From: Deltaproteobacteria bacterium
GTDB taxonomy: Bacteria > Desulfobacterota > Desulfarculia > Adiutricales > Adiutricaceae
Reading direction: 5' to 3'
DNA length: 64,000 bases
Assembly: GCA_031279515.1 (NCBI GenBank)
Contig: JAITII010000049.1
Span: 1-64,000, forward strand
The notes under the pieces are model-generated. The model was not told the origin of the DNA. It did no database searches and was given only the letters and a program-made list of their open reading frames with translations. Each line of letters begins with the position of its first letter. The first letter of the stretch is position 1. The position numbers were made by a program, and so were the translations under genes. Positions 1-8,340 of the stretch are shown one piece after another.

Positions 1-275
1 GAAGGATCGAGCGAAGCAGAGGGATTTACTTGATTAAACTGAACAAAAGATAATGAAATTAGGATAAAAAAGATTATCGCAAAAATTTTACATTTGATGT
101 TGCCAAAGACAATAGAGAAAGATCGCATAGAATTATACCAGCAGCAAATCATACTTAATTATATATATTTTTAGATAGAAAACTACCTATAAATATTGAA
201 AAATATGATAAGATAATTATATTATTCTATTAAATAAGCAATATAATACAAATATAATATAAATTATTTAAATTT
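1..275. other. A/T-rich leader stretch, no gene recognised
   Basis: The first 30-60 bases are less A/T-rich and all three plus frames run into stops by position 51, so they could be the 3' tail of a gene that begins before the window. The tail is too short to identify. The rest is almost pure A/T and lies downstream of glmS; I see no convincing hairpin terminator in it. Confidence 0.3.
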
Positions 276-2114
276 TTATTCTACGGTAACGCTCTTGGCC
301 AGATTCCTGGGCTGGTCCACATCCGTGCCTTTGAAGACAGCGGCCTCATAGGCTAAAAGCTGGACTGGGATGGCATAGACAAGAGGAGTTATAAAGGGAT
401 CCACTTGAGGTAAAACGAGGGAACCGGCCAGAGGGGCTTTGATTTTCTCTCTGCCTTTGGCGTCTCCAAAAAAGACCACCTTCCCTCCCCTAGCATGGAC
501 CTCCTCTAGGTTGGAAGCCGTCTTAGAAAAAAGGGAATCAGTGGGAGCCAGAATAATAACGGGCACCTCTTCGTCTACCAGGGCTATAGGACCGTGCTTA
601 ATCTCCCCAGCTGCATAGGCCTCGGCATGGATATAAGAGAGCTCTTTTAGCTTCAAAGCCCCTTCCAGGGCCAAGGGGAAGCTTAAACCGCGCCCCAGGT
701 ATAAAACATTCCGACTAGGGGCAATGACATTTTTGGCTATATCTTCAATTTCTGCCCTCATATTGAGGATCTCGTCCATAATGGCCGGGGTCTCTAAAAG
801 GAGGCGGATAAGGCGATTTTCCTCGGTAGGTGAAAGGAAGCCCCTTCTACTGGCCACATCTATGGCCAGGGACGCTAAGAGGGTAAGCTGCGCGGTAAAG
901 GACTTAGTGGAGGCCACCCCGAACTCCGGGCCTGCCATTGTATGCAGTTTGCCGTCGGATTCTCTGTCTATACTGCTGCCCTTGACATTCACAATGCTTA
1001 AAATATGCTGACCCTTTTCCTTGCAATGCCTTAAGGCAGCCAGGGTGTCGGCGGTCTCCCCGGATTGGGATATGAAGGCCGAGACTCCGCCTTCTACCAA
1101 CACAGGATTTCTGTAACGAAATTCTGAGGCCACTTCTATGTCTACTGGCATCCTGGCCAGGCTCTCCAGCCAGTATTTTCCCACCATAGAGGCATAGTAA
1201 GAGGTGCCACAGGCCACTATATTAAGCCTTGGGGCGTCCTGGAGAGAAAAGGGAAGATCTTCCGGCAGGGTCAATCTACCCACCTTTGGATCTAAGATGG
1301 CCTTGAGGGTGTCTCCTGTAACTTGGGGCTGCTCGTACATCTCCTTTAACATAAAATGCCTAAACCCGCTTTTCCCTAGGTTAAAGCGGAAAATGGGGTC
1401 AAGATTTAGAATTTTCCTAGTGACCTTTTGGCCGGCTAGATTTTTAATGTAGAACTCGCTTCCCTTTACCACAATCCAGTCATCGTCATCCAAATAGCAG
1501 ATTTTTTTGCTCAAAGGGCCTACTGCCATGGCATCCGAGCCGAGGCACACAGTCTCATCTCCGAAACCTACTGCCAAAGGGGAGCCGTGCCGGGCCCCTA
1601 TCAACAAATCCGGATGGCCGGCGAAGAGAAAAACTAGGGCATAGGCGCCTTCCAGGCGTTTTAAAACCGCCAGGGTTGCCTCTTCAGGGCTTAAGCCCTC
1701 CTCTAGCTTCTGACTTAAAAGCCTTACAGCTACTTCGCTATCAGTCTGGCTTTCAAAGGTATGGCCCAATTCCAAGAGTTCAGCCTTAATATCCTGGTAA
1801 TTTTCAATTATACCGTTGTGTATTGCGGCTACTTTTTCTGTAGCATGGGGGTGGGCATTGGCTTCAGTTGCGGCCCCATGGGTGGCCCAGCGGGTATGGC
1901 CTATGGCTGTAACACCAGTTATAGGAGTCTCTTCTAGGCGTTTTTCCAAGATGGCGATTTTTCCAGATGCCCTAAGGCGCTGTATAGAGCCGTTTTCGTC
2001 TAAAACGGCTATACCAGCGGAATCGTAGCCTCTATACTCTAAAAGCTTTAAACCTTGCATTACATCCGGTACCACATTGTTTTTTTTGCCAAGTATCCCT
2101 ATAATGCCACACAT
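276..2114 (-). CDS. glmS: Glutamine--fructose-6-phosphate aminotransferase (isomerizing)
   Basis: Makes glucosamine-6-phosphate from fructose-6-phosphate and glutamine, the first committed cytoplasmic step to UDP-GlcNAc for peptidoglycan and lipid A. The 612-residue product has the usual family length. It begins MCGIIGILG, so Cys2 becomes the N-terminal nucleophile of the class II glutaminase domain (about residues 2-220, with HTRWATHG and HNGIIENY motifs). Two SIS sugar-isomerase domains follow (SQSGETADTLAALR and GRGLSFPLALEGALKLKE), and the chain ends in the canonical DQPRNLAKSVTVE tail. The ATG is fixed by the nucleophile. It is transcribed divergently from cobO across about 120 bp. No ribozyme or riboswitch was recognised upstream. 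Assignment is secure. Confidence 0.97.
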   Translation of the reverse strand: MCGIIGILGKKNNVVPDVMQGLKLLEYRGYDSAGIAVLDENGSIQRLRASGKIAILEKRLEETPITGVTAIGHTRWATHGAATEANAHPHATEKVAAIHNGIIENYQDIKAELLELGHTFESQTDSEVAVRLLSQKLEEGLSPEEATLAVLKRLEGAYALVFLFAGHPDLLIGARHGSPLAVGFGDETVCLGSDAMAVGPLSKKICYLDDDDWIVVKGSEFYIKNLAGQKVTRKILNLDPIFRFNLGKSGFRHFMLKEMYEQPQVTGDTLKAILDPKVGRLTLPEDLPFSLQDAPRLNIVACGTSYYASMVGKYWLESLARMPVDIEVASEFRYRNPVLVEGGVSAFISQSGETADTLAALRHCKEKGQHILSIVNVKGSSIDRESDGKLHTMAGPEFGVASTKSFTAQLTLLASLAIDVASRRGFLSPTEENRLIRLLLETPAIMDEILNMRAEIEDIAKNVIAPSRNVLYLGRGLSFPLALEGALKLKELSYIHAEAYAAGEIKHGPIALVDEEVPVIILAPTDSLFSKTASNLEEVHARGGKVVFFGDAKGREKIKAPLAGSLVLPQVDPFITPLVYAIPVQLLAYEAAVFKGTDVDQPRNLAKSVTVE

Positions 2115-2237
2115 GATATTTTCCTTTATTTAGGAGAATAATGCCGCATATTCGCGGAAAAATGTAAAAATTGACATATGTCCGTTTGTAATTTTGCCCA
2201 AATCTGTTAAAAAAAGCAATGTAAAAAGGGAGGAATT

Positions 2238-2762
2238 TTGACGCGAAAAGGACTGTTAGTGGTCAATACAGGACCAGGCAAGGGTAAAACCACGGCTGCC
2301 TTGGGCATCCTCTTTAGGGCCTTGGGACATGGCCATAAGGCGGCTTTCATCCAATTCATCAAATCGGCCCCCACCGGGGAGTCTAGATTTATGGAAAACT
2401 ATGCCAAGGAGCACCCTGATATTCTGCATTATGCCAGAGTGGGTTTGGGTTTTATCCATGACAACCCCACAGATGAGGACAGGGCAAAGGTAAAAGAGGC
2501 CATGGAACTGGCAACTCGATTGGCTAAGGAAAAAGACCTAATTGTCCTAGACGAGGTAAACATTGCCTTGGACAAGGGACTGCTTAGCATAGAGGACATG
2601 AAAAAGTTCCTAGACGAGCGGCCAGAAGGCCTGAACCTTGTTTTTACCGGCAGAGGCTGCCCTGAAGAGATAATGGAACTGGCAGATACAGTAACCGAGA
2701 TGCATGAGATTAAACACGCATATCATGCAGGCATTCCCGCCAGGAAAGGAGTCGATTTCTAA
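2238..2762 (+). CDS. cobO: Cob(I)alamin / corrinoid adenosyltransferase (CobA/CobO type)
   Basis: Transfers the adenosyl group of ATP to Co(I) corrinoids to form adenosylcobalamin in the cytoplasm. At 174 residues it matches the CobA/CobO/BtuR family. An N-terminal P-loop GPGKGKTT (residues 12-19) fits the unusual ATP orientation of this family. IVLDEVNIALDKGLL forms the Walker-B region, and the end contains the family-typical TGRGCPEEIMELAD and ITEMHEIKHAYHAGI-like segment. The start is TTG, with AAAAAGGGAGG just upstream. The beta-helix gene follows after 6 bp. A corrinoid enzyme fits the C1/methyl chemistry suggested by metV-metF elsewhere in the window. Whether it acts in de novo synthesis or only salvage cannot be told, because no other cob genes are present. 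Confidence 0.92.
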   Translation: MTRKGLLVVNTGPGKGKTTAALGILFRALGHGHKAAFIQFIKSAPTGESRFMENYAKEHPDILHYARVGLGFIHDNPTDEDRAKVKEAMELATRLAKEKDLIVLDEVNIALDKGLLSIEDMKKFLDERPEGLNLVFTGRGCPEEIMELADTVTEMHEIKHAYHAGIPARKGVDF

Positions 2763-2768
2763 ATTACC

Positions 2769-3581
2769 ATGTGGCACAAAGCAACTAACTTTTTTTCGTC
2801 ACTGGAGGACAAAAGGCTCCAGGACTTTTTAGAGAGCTACGATTACGTCTGGGACGCTTTGGACCATATAGAATCATTTATCTCAGATGTAATCGAACCC
2901 AATGTCGCCCCAATCCGAAAACTTCAGGGAGGCTTTGTTCCTATTCCTGTAGCCATATATCAAGGTGTGCCAATTACCTTGGGCATCACTTACGACTATA
3001 GGGATAAAGACCAAAGGTTCCACGTTTTTCATGAAGGAAAGGAACTTTTAGACGCTTCTTTAATCCTCCCTGGAGCTTTTCTAGCCGATGATAACATAGA
3101 GATTGGCGGCGGGGTATTGGTGGAAAGCGGGACCATGATAATAGGTCCCACTATCTTAGGAAAATACACCACCGTGCGTCATTCAGCTTATATCAGAGGT
3201 GGTGTGTTTACGACTTCCAACTCCTTAATAGGTCATTGTACAGAGGCCAAAAATGTTATCATGATGGATGAGGCCAAAGCGGGACATTTTGCTTACTTAG
3301 GAGATAGCATAATAGGAAGTCAAGTTAATTTAGGGGCCGGAACTAAACTCGCTAACCTCAAGATAACCACCCTGCCCTACCATTTCCGTGTGGATGGCAT
3401 AGACCTGGAAGTTAAAAAACGCAAGTTCGGTGCCATATTAGGTGATGGAGTGGCATCTGGCTGCAATTGCGTTACTAACCCTGGGACCCTTATGGGCCAG
3501 AACTGTCGTATTATGCCCAACACCACCGTAAAGGCTGGTTACCATGGGCCAATGTCAGTTATAAGCTCCAAAGTTTTTTAA
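2769..3581 (+). CDS. Left-handed beta-helix (hexapeptide-repeat) protein, GlmU C-terminal-like
   Basis: A 270-residue protein whose second half is a hexapeptide-repeat left-handed beta-helix. Segments such as NSLIGHCTEAKNVIMMDE, AGHFAYLGDSIIGSQVNLGAG and GAILGDGVASGCNCVTNPGT resemble the acetyltransferase half of GlmU. There is no N-terminal nucleotidyltransferase domain: the first 85 residues are a short alpha/beta lead-in. It could be an acyltransferase of nucleotide-sugar metabolism, but substrate and activity are not visible. It sits 6 bp after cobO and has only a distant AGGAAAGGAG inside cobO's end, so translation is probably coupled. The product name UDP-GlcNAc pyrophosphorylase that such proteins often receive would be misleading here. 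Confidence 0.75.
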   Translation: MWHKATNFFSSLEDKRLQDFLESYDYVWDALDHIESFISDVIEPNVAPIRKLQGGFVPIPVAIYQGVPITLGITYDYRDKDQRFHVFHEGKELLDASLILPGAFLADDNIEIGGGVLVESGTMIIGPTILGKYTTVRHSAYIRGGVFTTSNSLIGHCTEAKNVIMMDEAKAGHFAYLGDSIIGSQVNLGAGTKLANLKITTLPYHFRVDGIDLEVKKRKFGAILGDGVASGCNCVTNPGTLMGQNCRIMPNTTVKAGYHGPMSVISSKVF

Positions 3582-3777
3582 AACTTTGGAGCTTTAACTA
3601 TGACCTTATGATTGTATTTGCCAAAAAGTTTATGGCTAAAAACTTCAAGTTTTGCTTGCCAAGATAATAAAAAAAACAGTAGATAATTTATAAAATACGC
3701 ATAAATATTGTGTAGCAATAGTTAAATGATGGTATGCCAAATGGATATGCAATTATCAATAGCAAAATGAGGATTTT

Positions 3778-4866
3778 TTGGGTGAGGTTTACCTTTCAAT
3801 GAAGGAATTAATAAAGAGAATACTCTTTTTTACTATGCGGTTTATGGGGAAAGGGTTTACCAGGTTTTGTTCAAAAATTCCTATTTTGAAGAGGATAGCC
3901 AATACAATTCTGCTTGCTGATGAGATTGAAAAGCAATATTTAAATGATGATATCAGTAAGCTAGGTACAATTTTAGACTATAGCAAATATCCTTCTGTAA
4001 CATTAAATTCACAGGGCAACATCAGCAATGTGGATATCATTTTATCAACTAATGATGAGTTCACTGGCTTAAAGGTGGCGTTAATAGCCCACTTTGATGA
4101 GCAAAGTATAATAGATCCCTATGTTCTTTATTATGCCAAACATTTAAAAATTTTGGGATATTCTATTATACTATGCTCTGAAAATTCTGTGAACCCTAAT
4201 GGTATTTCCGATGGAATCTTTAATGCCATAGTCCAAAGAAAAAATACTGGCTATGACTTTGCCAGTTGGAAGGCGGCATTTACAGCTTTTCCAAGTCTCT
4301 ATAAAGCCAGTGAAATACTTCTAACCAATGACAGCATTTTTGGGCCTATTGGTGATTTAATGCCTCTTTTTGATTCTATGATACCTTTAAAGTGCGATTT
4401 TTGGGGTATTGTAGAATCCAAGTCGATAAGAGCTCACTTGCAGAGCTATTTTCTTGTCTTATATCCTAAATCATTAGAAAATCCTGCTTTTAAAGAATTT
4501 TTGGAGTCTATTGGCACTTCAAAAATATATAAAGATAGCGTCTTTTTGGAAACAATTTTTACCAAATGGTTAACGGAGCACGATTTAAGAGCAGCTGTGC
4601 GATTTCCAGCCAATAATTCTTACTATGACTATGTAAACCCTTCGGTGTATGGAGCTGAAAATTTGCTTAAAACAGGGTATTTCCCTTTCATCAAAAGAAG
4701 GCTTTTGTATAAAAGTAAATATATGTCACCTCCCATTAAAGACTTAACTACCATATTGAGCTCCAAGGGCTATCCAATTGAGCTTATTGTAAATTATGCC
4801 CAGAGATTAAAGCTTCAATTAAGATTTAAACTTCCTAATGGAAATAAAAAGGCGGCTAATGGATAG
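3778..4866 (+). CDS. RgpF-like polysaccharide (rhamnan) biosynthesis protein
   Basis: About 360 residues resembling the rhamnan synthesis protein F family, which acts in assembly of rhamnose-rich surface polysaccharides. Recognisable segments are KVALIAHFDEQSIIDPYVLYY (sugar-nucleotide fold start), VQRKNTGYDFASWKAAF (the family's N-x-G-Y-D-F-x-S-W motif) and ILLTNDSIFGP. Two starts are possible: TTG at 3778 after ATGAGG, or ATG at 3799 with GGTGAGG 11 bases upstream; both are weak. The gene is visibly more A/T-rich than cobO and the gene before it, consistent with horizontal transfer of surface-polysaccharide genes. The stop lies inside the hairpin that terminates the opposing hdr/flx operon. 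A GT2 gene of rhamnosyltransferase type lies far away at 44.9 kb. Confidence 0.75.
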   Translation: MGEVYLSMKELIKRILFFTMRFMGKGFTRFCSKIPILKRIANTILLADEIEKQYLNDDISKLGTILDYSKYPSVTLNSQGNISNVDIILSTNDEFTGLKVALIAHFDEQSIIDPYVLYYAKHLKILGYSIILCSENSVNPNGISDGIFNAIVQRKNTGYDFASWKAAFTAFPSLYKASEILLTNDSIFGPIGDLMPLFDSMIPLKCDFWGIVESKSIRAHLQSYFLVLYPKSLENPAFKEFLESIGTSKIYKDSVFLETIFTKWLTEHDLRAAVRFPANNSYYDYVNPSVYGAENLLKTGYFPFIKRRLLYKSKYMSPPIKDLTTILSSKGYPIELIVNYAQRLKLQLRFKLPNGNKKAANG

Positions 4867-4874
4867 CCGCCTTT
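4848..4874 (-). terminator. Rho-independent terminator of the hdr/flx operon
   Basis: A perfect 10-bp stem (AAAGGCGGCT / AGCCGCCTTT) with a 7-base loop. Read on the minus strand it is followed by TTTTTATTTC, so it is a good terminator for the operon ending at 4917. On the plus strand it overlaps the last codons and stop of the RgpF-like gene and lacks a strong U-tract. Confidence 0.85.
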
Positions 4875-4916
4875 AAATAGTTCTTTATCTGTGTGCCTAT
4901 AGACAGCAAAAATATT

Positions 4917-5756
4917 TTAGTACTCTTTGGGCAGTTGGTTTAACTGGGCCAAAGTGAAAACTGGACCGTCTTTGCAGACATATTCTGGGCCAACATTGCA
5001 GCGTCCACAAATACCTAACCCGCACTTCATCCTGTTTTCCAGGCTCATAATGATACTGTCGGGCGTGTAGCCAGCCTCTTCCAACACCGGTTGGGTGAAC
5101 TTTATCATAATTGGTGGGCCGCAAATAAGCGCTGCTGTATTTTCCGGAGCTGGGCAGACCTCCTTGGTGACAGCGGGAACAAAGCCTACGCGGTAATTCC
5201 AGTCAGGGACTTCACGGTCAATGGTAACAAAGACGTCAATGTCATCGCGCTTATCCCAGGCCATCCACTCATCTTTATATAGGAGAAGCCCTGGCGTTCT
5301 GGCTCCGTAGACAAAGGTTATCTTGCCGTAATTGGGGCGGTTTTCAGGCTCTAAAAGCCAGATGATGGTAGAGCGCAGGGTAGTAACGGCAAAACCACCG
5401 GCTATGATAAGCAGGTTCTTGCCTTGGAGGGTATCTAGGGGATAGGGGTGCCCCAAAGGTCCACGGATGCCCATGATGTCATCCTTTTTCATGTTGTGCA
5501 TGTAAGAGGAGACCTGACCTACCCTGTTCACAGTAAAAAGGACATGGCCTTTTTCTGATGGGGAGGAGGCGATACCAATGGGAATTTCACCCTGCCCAGG
5601 GACGGAAAGCTCAGCGAATTGCCCTGGCATATAGGCAAACTTGTTTTCATCATCTGGGTCTAAGAATTCGAATTTAAAGGTCCGGAGGTTCTTGTCTTCG
5701 GTCTCCACACGGATCTCTGCGATGCGCACCGGATATGGGAGATAGGGATTAAACAC
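4917..5756 (-). CDS. flxA: FlxA-like FAD/NAD(P)H oxidoreductase subunit
   Basis: A 279-residue ferredoxin-reductase-type subunit, expected to be the NAD(P)H entry or exit point of the Hdr/Flx complex. Residues 42-66 hold an FAD-binding segment (MPGQFAELSVPGQ then PIGIASSP). Residues 117-129 (IIAGGFAVTTLRS) stand where the nucleotide-binding loop lies, and CGPP is at 212-215. The C-terminus has the [2Fe-2S] set C245, C250, C253 and C261, followed by KDGP, as in PyrK and sulfite reductase B relatives. The start is GTG at 5756, because AAAGGAGG lies 5 bases upstream and this is 11 bp after the flxB stop. An open frame extends further upstream to 6008, but that part is an antisense-frame artefact over flxB. 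Confidence 0.88.
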   Translation of the reverse strand: MFNPYLPYPVRIAEIRVETEDKNLRTFKFEFLDPDDENKFAYMPGQFAELSVPGQGEIPIGIASSPSEKGHVLFTVNRVGQVSSYMHNMKKDDIMGIRGPLGHPYPLDTLQGKNLLIIAGGFAVTTLRSTIIWLLEPENRPNYGKITFVYGARTPGLLLYKDEWMAWDKRDDIDVFVTIDREVPDWNYRVGFVPAVTKEVCPAPENTAALICGPPIMIKFTQPVLEEAGYTPDSIIMSLENRMKCGLGICGRCNVGPEYVCKDGPVFTLAQLNQLPKEY

Positions 5757-5767
5757 GATTGCCTCCT

Positions 5768-6811
5768 TTACGCCTGTTTTTGCATGTTTAATGTCGACAT
5801 CCTCAGGGCTACTGACCTGATGTCGATGTTCACCGGACACAAAACGACACAGCGCCCGCAGCCAGTGCAACCTCGGTCTCCGTTCTGCTTCATGGGGATG
5901 TACTTCAGTTTGTGCATAAAGCGTTGACGGACCCTTTCGGTTTTTGAGGGACGGGGATTGTGTCCTGTGCCGTGGACAGTAAAGAGCCAACTCATACAGG
6001 TATCCCAATTGCGCATACGCACCCCACCCTCGCTATTTTCCTCATCTTGAATGTCAAAACAATGGCAAGTGGGGCAGATGAAGGTGCAGACTCCGCAGTT
6101 TAGACAGTTCTCAGCTATAGACTGCCACTGGGGATCTTGAAAGAGGTTCAAAAGCCCGCGGTGGTCAATGGGGGAGTAATCATCGGGTATCCCTTGGGCC
6201 TTTATAGCCGCCTCTTCTTGGCTTTTTAGCTCGGAAGAGAGATCCGCCTCCTTTAAGTTGGCTTCAGCTAAGAGCTTGGCGCCTTCGTCGGTTATGGGTT
6301 TGAGGCCCAGACCCTTTTCACTTGGGAAAGCCAGGACATCTAAGCCCGTTGCGCCGTAGGGGCTTCCGCCCATAGCAACGCAGAAACACTGCGGGAAAGG
6401 ATCCTTGCAGGCCAGTCCCACCTTTATCACAGACTCATATTTTCCCTTCCAATAGGGGTCAGTGAAGCGGTCATTTTGGAAGACCTTGTTGGAAACCGAA
6501 AGTCCCTTGGCATCGCAAGGACGGATGCCAAAAACGACCGCAGATTTGGCCTTGTCACCTAAATCTTGGTAGACGTAGGGATGGGGTTTGGAATGATCCT
6601 TCTGGAAGGACATGAGCCATTCCGTCTGGGGGAAAAAGAGGGTCTTGGGTGAAATATGGGTATTGGTGAAGTTTAAAGTCACCTTATCAGGCGTTGTCTC
6701 TGTTATCTGACATTTGTCGCCTACACCCTGGGGTGAGAGAAGTACACGGCCTTTGGAGATGGACTGTAAAAAGTCCTTCAGGGCGTTTTCTTCCACTATA
6801 TATTCTGGCAT
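5768..6811 (-). CDS. flxB: FlxB-like 4Fe-4S dicluster protein
   Basis: A 347-residue iron-sulfur protein related to anaerobic sulfite reductase subunit A and hydrogenase-linked dicluster subunits. FGIRPCDAKGL near residue 100 is a family landmark. Two cluster-binding regions follow: CLNCGVCTFICPTCHC (about 237-252) and CTGCGRCVVLCPVN (about 316-329). It probably relays electrons between the flavin subunit FlxA and the HdrA core in the cytoplasm. The ATG at 6811 has AGGAAGG about 9 bases upstream. The gene lies 13 bp after flxC and 11 bp before flxA. Naming follows the flxABCD convention from sulfate reducers, where FlxD is MvhD-like; the B versus C labels are by best resemblance only. Confidence 0.85.
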   Translation of the reverse strand: MPEYIVEENALKDFLQSISKGRVLLSPQGVGDKCQITETTPDKVTLNFTNTHISPKTLFFPQTEWLMSFQKDHSKPHPYVYQDLGDKAKSAVVFGIRPCDAKGLSVSNKVFQNDRFTDPYWKGKYESVIKVGLACKDPFPQCFCVAMGGSPYGATGLDVLAFPSEKGLGLKPITDEGAKLLAEANLKEADLSSELKSQEEAAIKAQGIPDDYSPIDHRGLLNLFQDPQWQSIAENCLNCGVCTFICPTCHCFDIQDEENSEGGVRMRNWDTCMSWLFTVHGTGHNPRPSKTERVRQRFMHKLKYIPMKQNGDRGCTGCGRCVVLCPVNIDIRSVALRMSTLNMQKQA

Positions 6812-6824
6812 GGATGGGACCTTC

Positions 6825-7778
6825 CTATTTTATGAAGCTGGCTTCGTCGTCGGGCTGAAAAACGGTTAAGGGTGGTTTCTGCTCCCAAGAAAGCCCTGCC
6901 TCGTAGCCCCATTCGTCCATAACTGTTTCTTCAGTGATTCTATTGAATTCCCGAACCTTGATATTTACCGGACAGGCAGTCTCACAGGCTCCGCAAGATG
7001 TGCAGCGTCCTGCGCAGTGGAGTCCGCGCAAAAGATGGAAAGTCAAAGTGTCCATTGGATCGGTGGATTTTCCCAGCCATTGGGGCCTGGTCTCGTCTAC
7101 GAAGCAGACCGGGCAATAGCAGAGTGGGCATGCATTGCGGCAGGCATAGCAACGTAAGCAGTCCTTGATGAGATCCTTAAAATATTCCATACGCTCTTCT
7201 GGGCTTTTAGAGTGCAGCTCTTTAAGATCGGCAAAGTCATCCGCCTGGGCTCCAGGGACCTCGGGTCCCACGAGTTCGTCCGCTGTCTTGGGGGTGCGAT
7301 TGGCGCAGGTGCGGCAATTGCGGCGGAGTACTTCTTCCTTTTTGATCTCAGTGGAAAAATCTGCCCCTTTAAGGGTTATGGTGTCTAGGGTCTCGGAATA
7401 ATCGCGATAGGGCCTTTGTTCCTTGGCGGCTATGAGGTTGTTGTCCACCATACCGGTGCAAGGAACGCCAATTACATAGAGGTTATCCTTGTGGAATTGG
7501 TTTTCAGCAACTTGTCCCACGATACTTCTGGCATCGCAACCCTTGGCTACCACCGCCACCTTGCCAGGCCGGCCTGGGAGGTAGTTTGCAAGGTTGATTC
7601 TGGCGAAATTGCTCCAAATCAGCTGGTCGCAGTCCTCCGGGGTCCTGGCGAAAAAAGGAGCGGTAGAAAGTGGATAAGTGCCTTTCTTGTAACCAATGAC
7701 TACTTCAGCTTTGCCATCAGCAAGGGCCTTTTTCGCTGTTTCACGAATTTTTTGGGTGGTTTCTTCCAGGGAAGGCAT
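6825..7778 (-). CDS. flxC: FlxC-like 4Fe-4S protein with F420-hydrogenase-beta-like N-terminus
   Basis: A 317-residue iron-sulfur protein. The N-terminal half (KVAVVAKGCDARSI and NLYVIGVPCTGMVD) resembles the FrhB/FdhB family of electron-transfer proteins. RNCRTC lies near residue 153. The C-terminal half carries CLRCYACRNACPLCYCPVC and CTSCGACETACPVN, enough for two [4Fe-4S] clusters plus an extra cysteine group. It would be a wire between MvhD/HdrA and FlxAB. The start is ATG at 7778, one base after the mvhD stop, with GGAGGAGG inside the mvhD end as its ribosome-binding site, so translation is coupled. Confidence 0.85.
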   Translation of the reverse strand: MPSLEETTQKIRETAKKALADGKAEVVIGYKKGTYPLSTAPFFARTPEDCDQLIWSNFARINLANYLPGRPGKVAVVAKGCDARSIVGQVAENQFHKDNLYVIGVPCTGMVDNNLIAAKEQRPYRDYSETLDTITLKGADFSTEIKKEEVLRRNCRTCANRTPKTADELVGPEVPGAQADDFADLKELHSKSPEERMEYFKDLIKDCLRCYACRNACPLCYCPVCFVDETRPQWLGKSTDPMDTLTFHLLRGLHCAGRCTSCGACETACPVNIKVREFNRITEETVMDEWGYEAGLSWEQKPPLTVFQPDDEASFIK

Positions 7779-7779
7779 A

Positions 7780-8226
7780 TCAGGCCACCTCCTCCATTCC
7801 CAGTATCAAGGGGGCCTTGCGGAACTTTAGGTTGGGGCCGCAGGCTCTTACGTGCTCAACCACATCCGTTGCCATATGCTGAAATTTGGTGGCCTCAGCT
7901 GAGGAGATCCAGGAAAAGCGCAACCTGTCGGCTTCAAGACCAATGCTGTCTAACATGTAGTGCATGACTATGAACTTCCGACGGGCGTAATAGTTTCCAG
8001 CGATGTAATGGCAATCGCCTGGATGACATCCGCTAACCCACACCCCATCAGCACCCCTCTTAAAGGCCTCCAAAATAAACTTGGGGTTTAGCCTTCCTGT
8101 GCAAGGTAAGCGGACGACTCGGAAATTAGGGGGATATTCGAGTCGGCTTACTCCGGCCAGATCTGCAGCGCCGTAGGTACACCAGTTGCAGAAAAAGGCC
8201 ACTATTTTAGGTTCAAACTCAGACAT
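7780..8226 (-). CDS. mvhD: MvhD/FlxD-type [2Fe-2S] electron-transfer subunit
   Basis: A 148-residue protein of the methyl-viologen-reducing hydrogenase delta subunit family, which docks on HdrA and passes electrons to it. The family cysteines are present: CNWC (C13, C16), CTGR (C42) and CHPGDCHY (C67, C72). The start is ATG at 8226 with AAGAGGT about 5 bases upstream. The open frame can be read to 8313, but that extra part runs through the hairpin at 8291-8312 and matches nothing. No hydrogenase or formate dehydrogenase gene is adjacent, so in this operon the partner is presumably the FlxABC module rather than a hydrogenase. Confidence 0.92.
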   Translation of the reverse strand: MSEFEPKIVAFFCNWCTYGAADLAGVSRLEYPPNFRVVRLPCTGRLNPKFILEAFKRGADGVWVSGCHPGDCHYIAGNYYARRKFIVMHYMLDSIGLEADRLRFSWISSAEATKFQHMATDVVEHVRACGPNLKFRKAPLILGMEEVA

Positions 8227-8290
8227 GTTTACCTCTTGCGACCGGGATATATTGAAATTTGGCCGTTGTGATGGCTCATTTATATTCAAA

Positions 8291-8312
8291 TGGAGGCCCC
8301 GCGGGGCCTCCA
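8291..8312. repeat. Perfect intercistronic palindrome between hdrA and mvhD
   Basis: A 22-base perfect palindrome with 11-bp arms (TGGAGGCCCCG and its complement) lying between the hdrA stop and the mvhD start. There is no U-tract on the minus strand, so it is not a classical terminator. It is more likely an mRNA-stabilising or processing hairpin that separates expression of hdrA from the subunits downstream. Confidence 0.7.
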
Positions 8313-8340
8313 CAATTGGTAGTTAAAACTTAGGGGGGGA

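Noticed and set aside
2171-2194. TTGACA upstream of cobO as promoter
   Set aside because: No acceptable -10 box at 16-19 bp; the match alone is not enough.
5757-6008. Upstream extension of the flxA-like frame (additional 84 residues)
   Set aside because: It overlaps flxB in another frame and matches nothing; a GTG with AAAGGAGG 5 bases upstream gives the normal flavoprotein start.
8227-8313. Upstream extension of mvhD
   Set aside because: It runs through the intercistronic palindrome and precedes the ATG with a good ribosome site that gives the usual family start.
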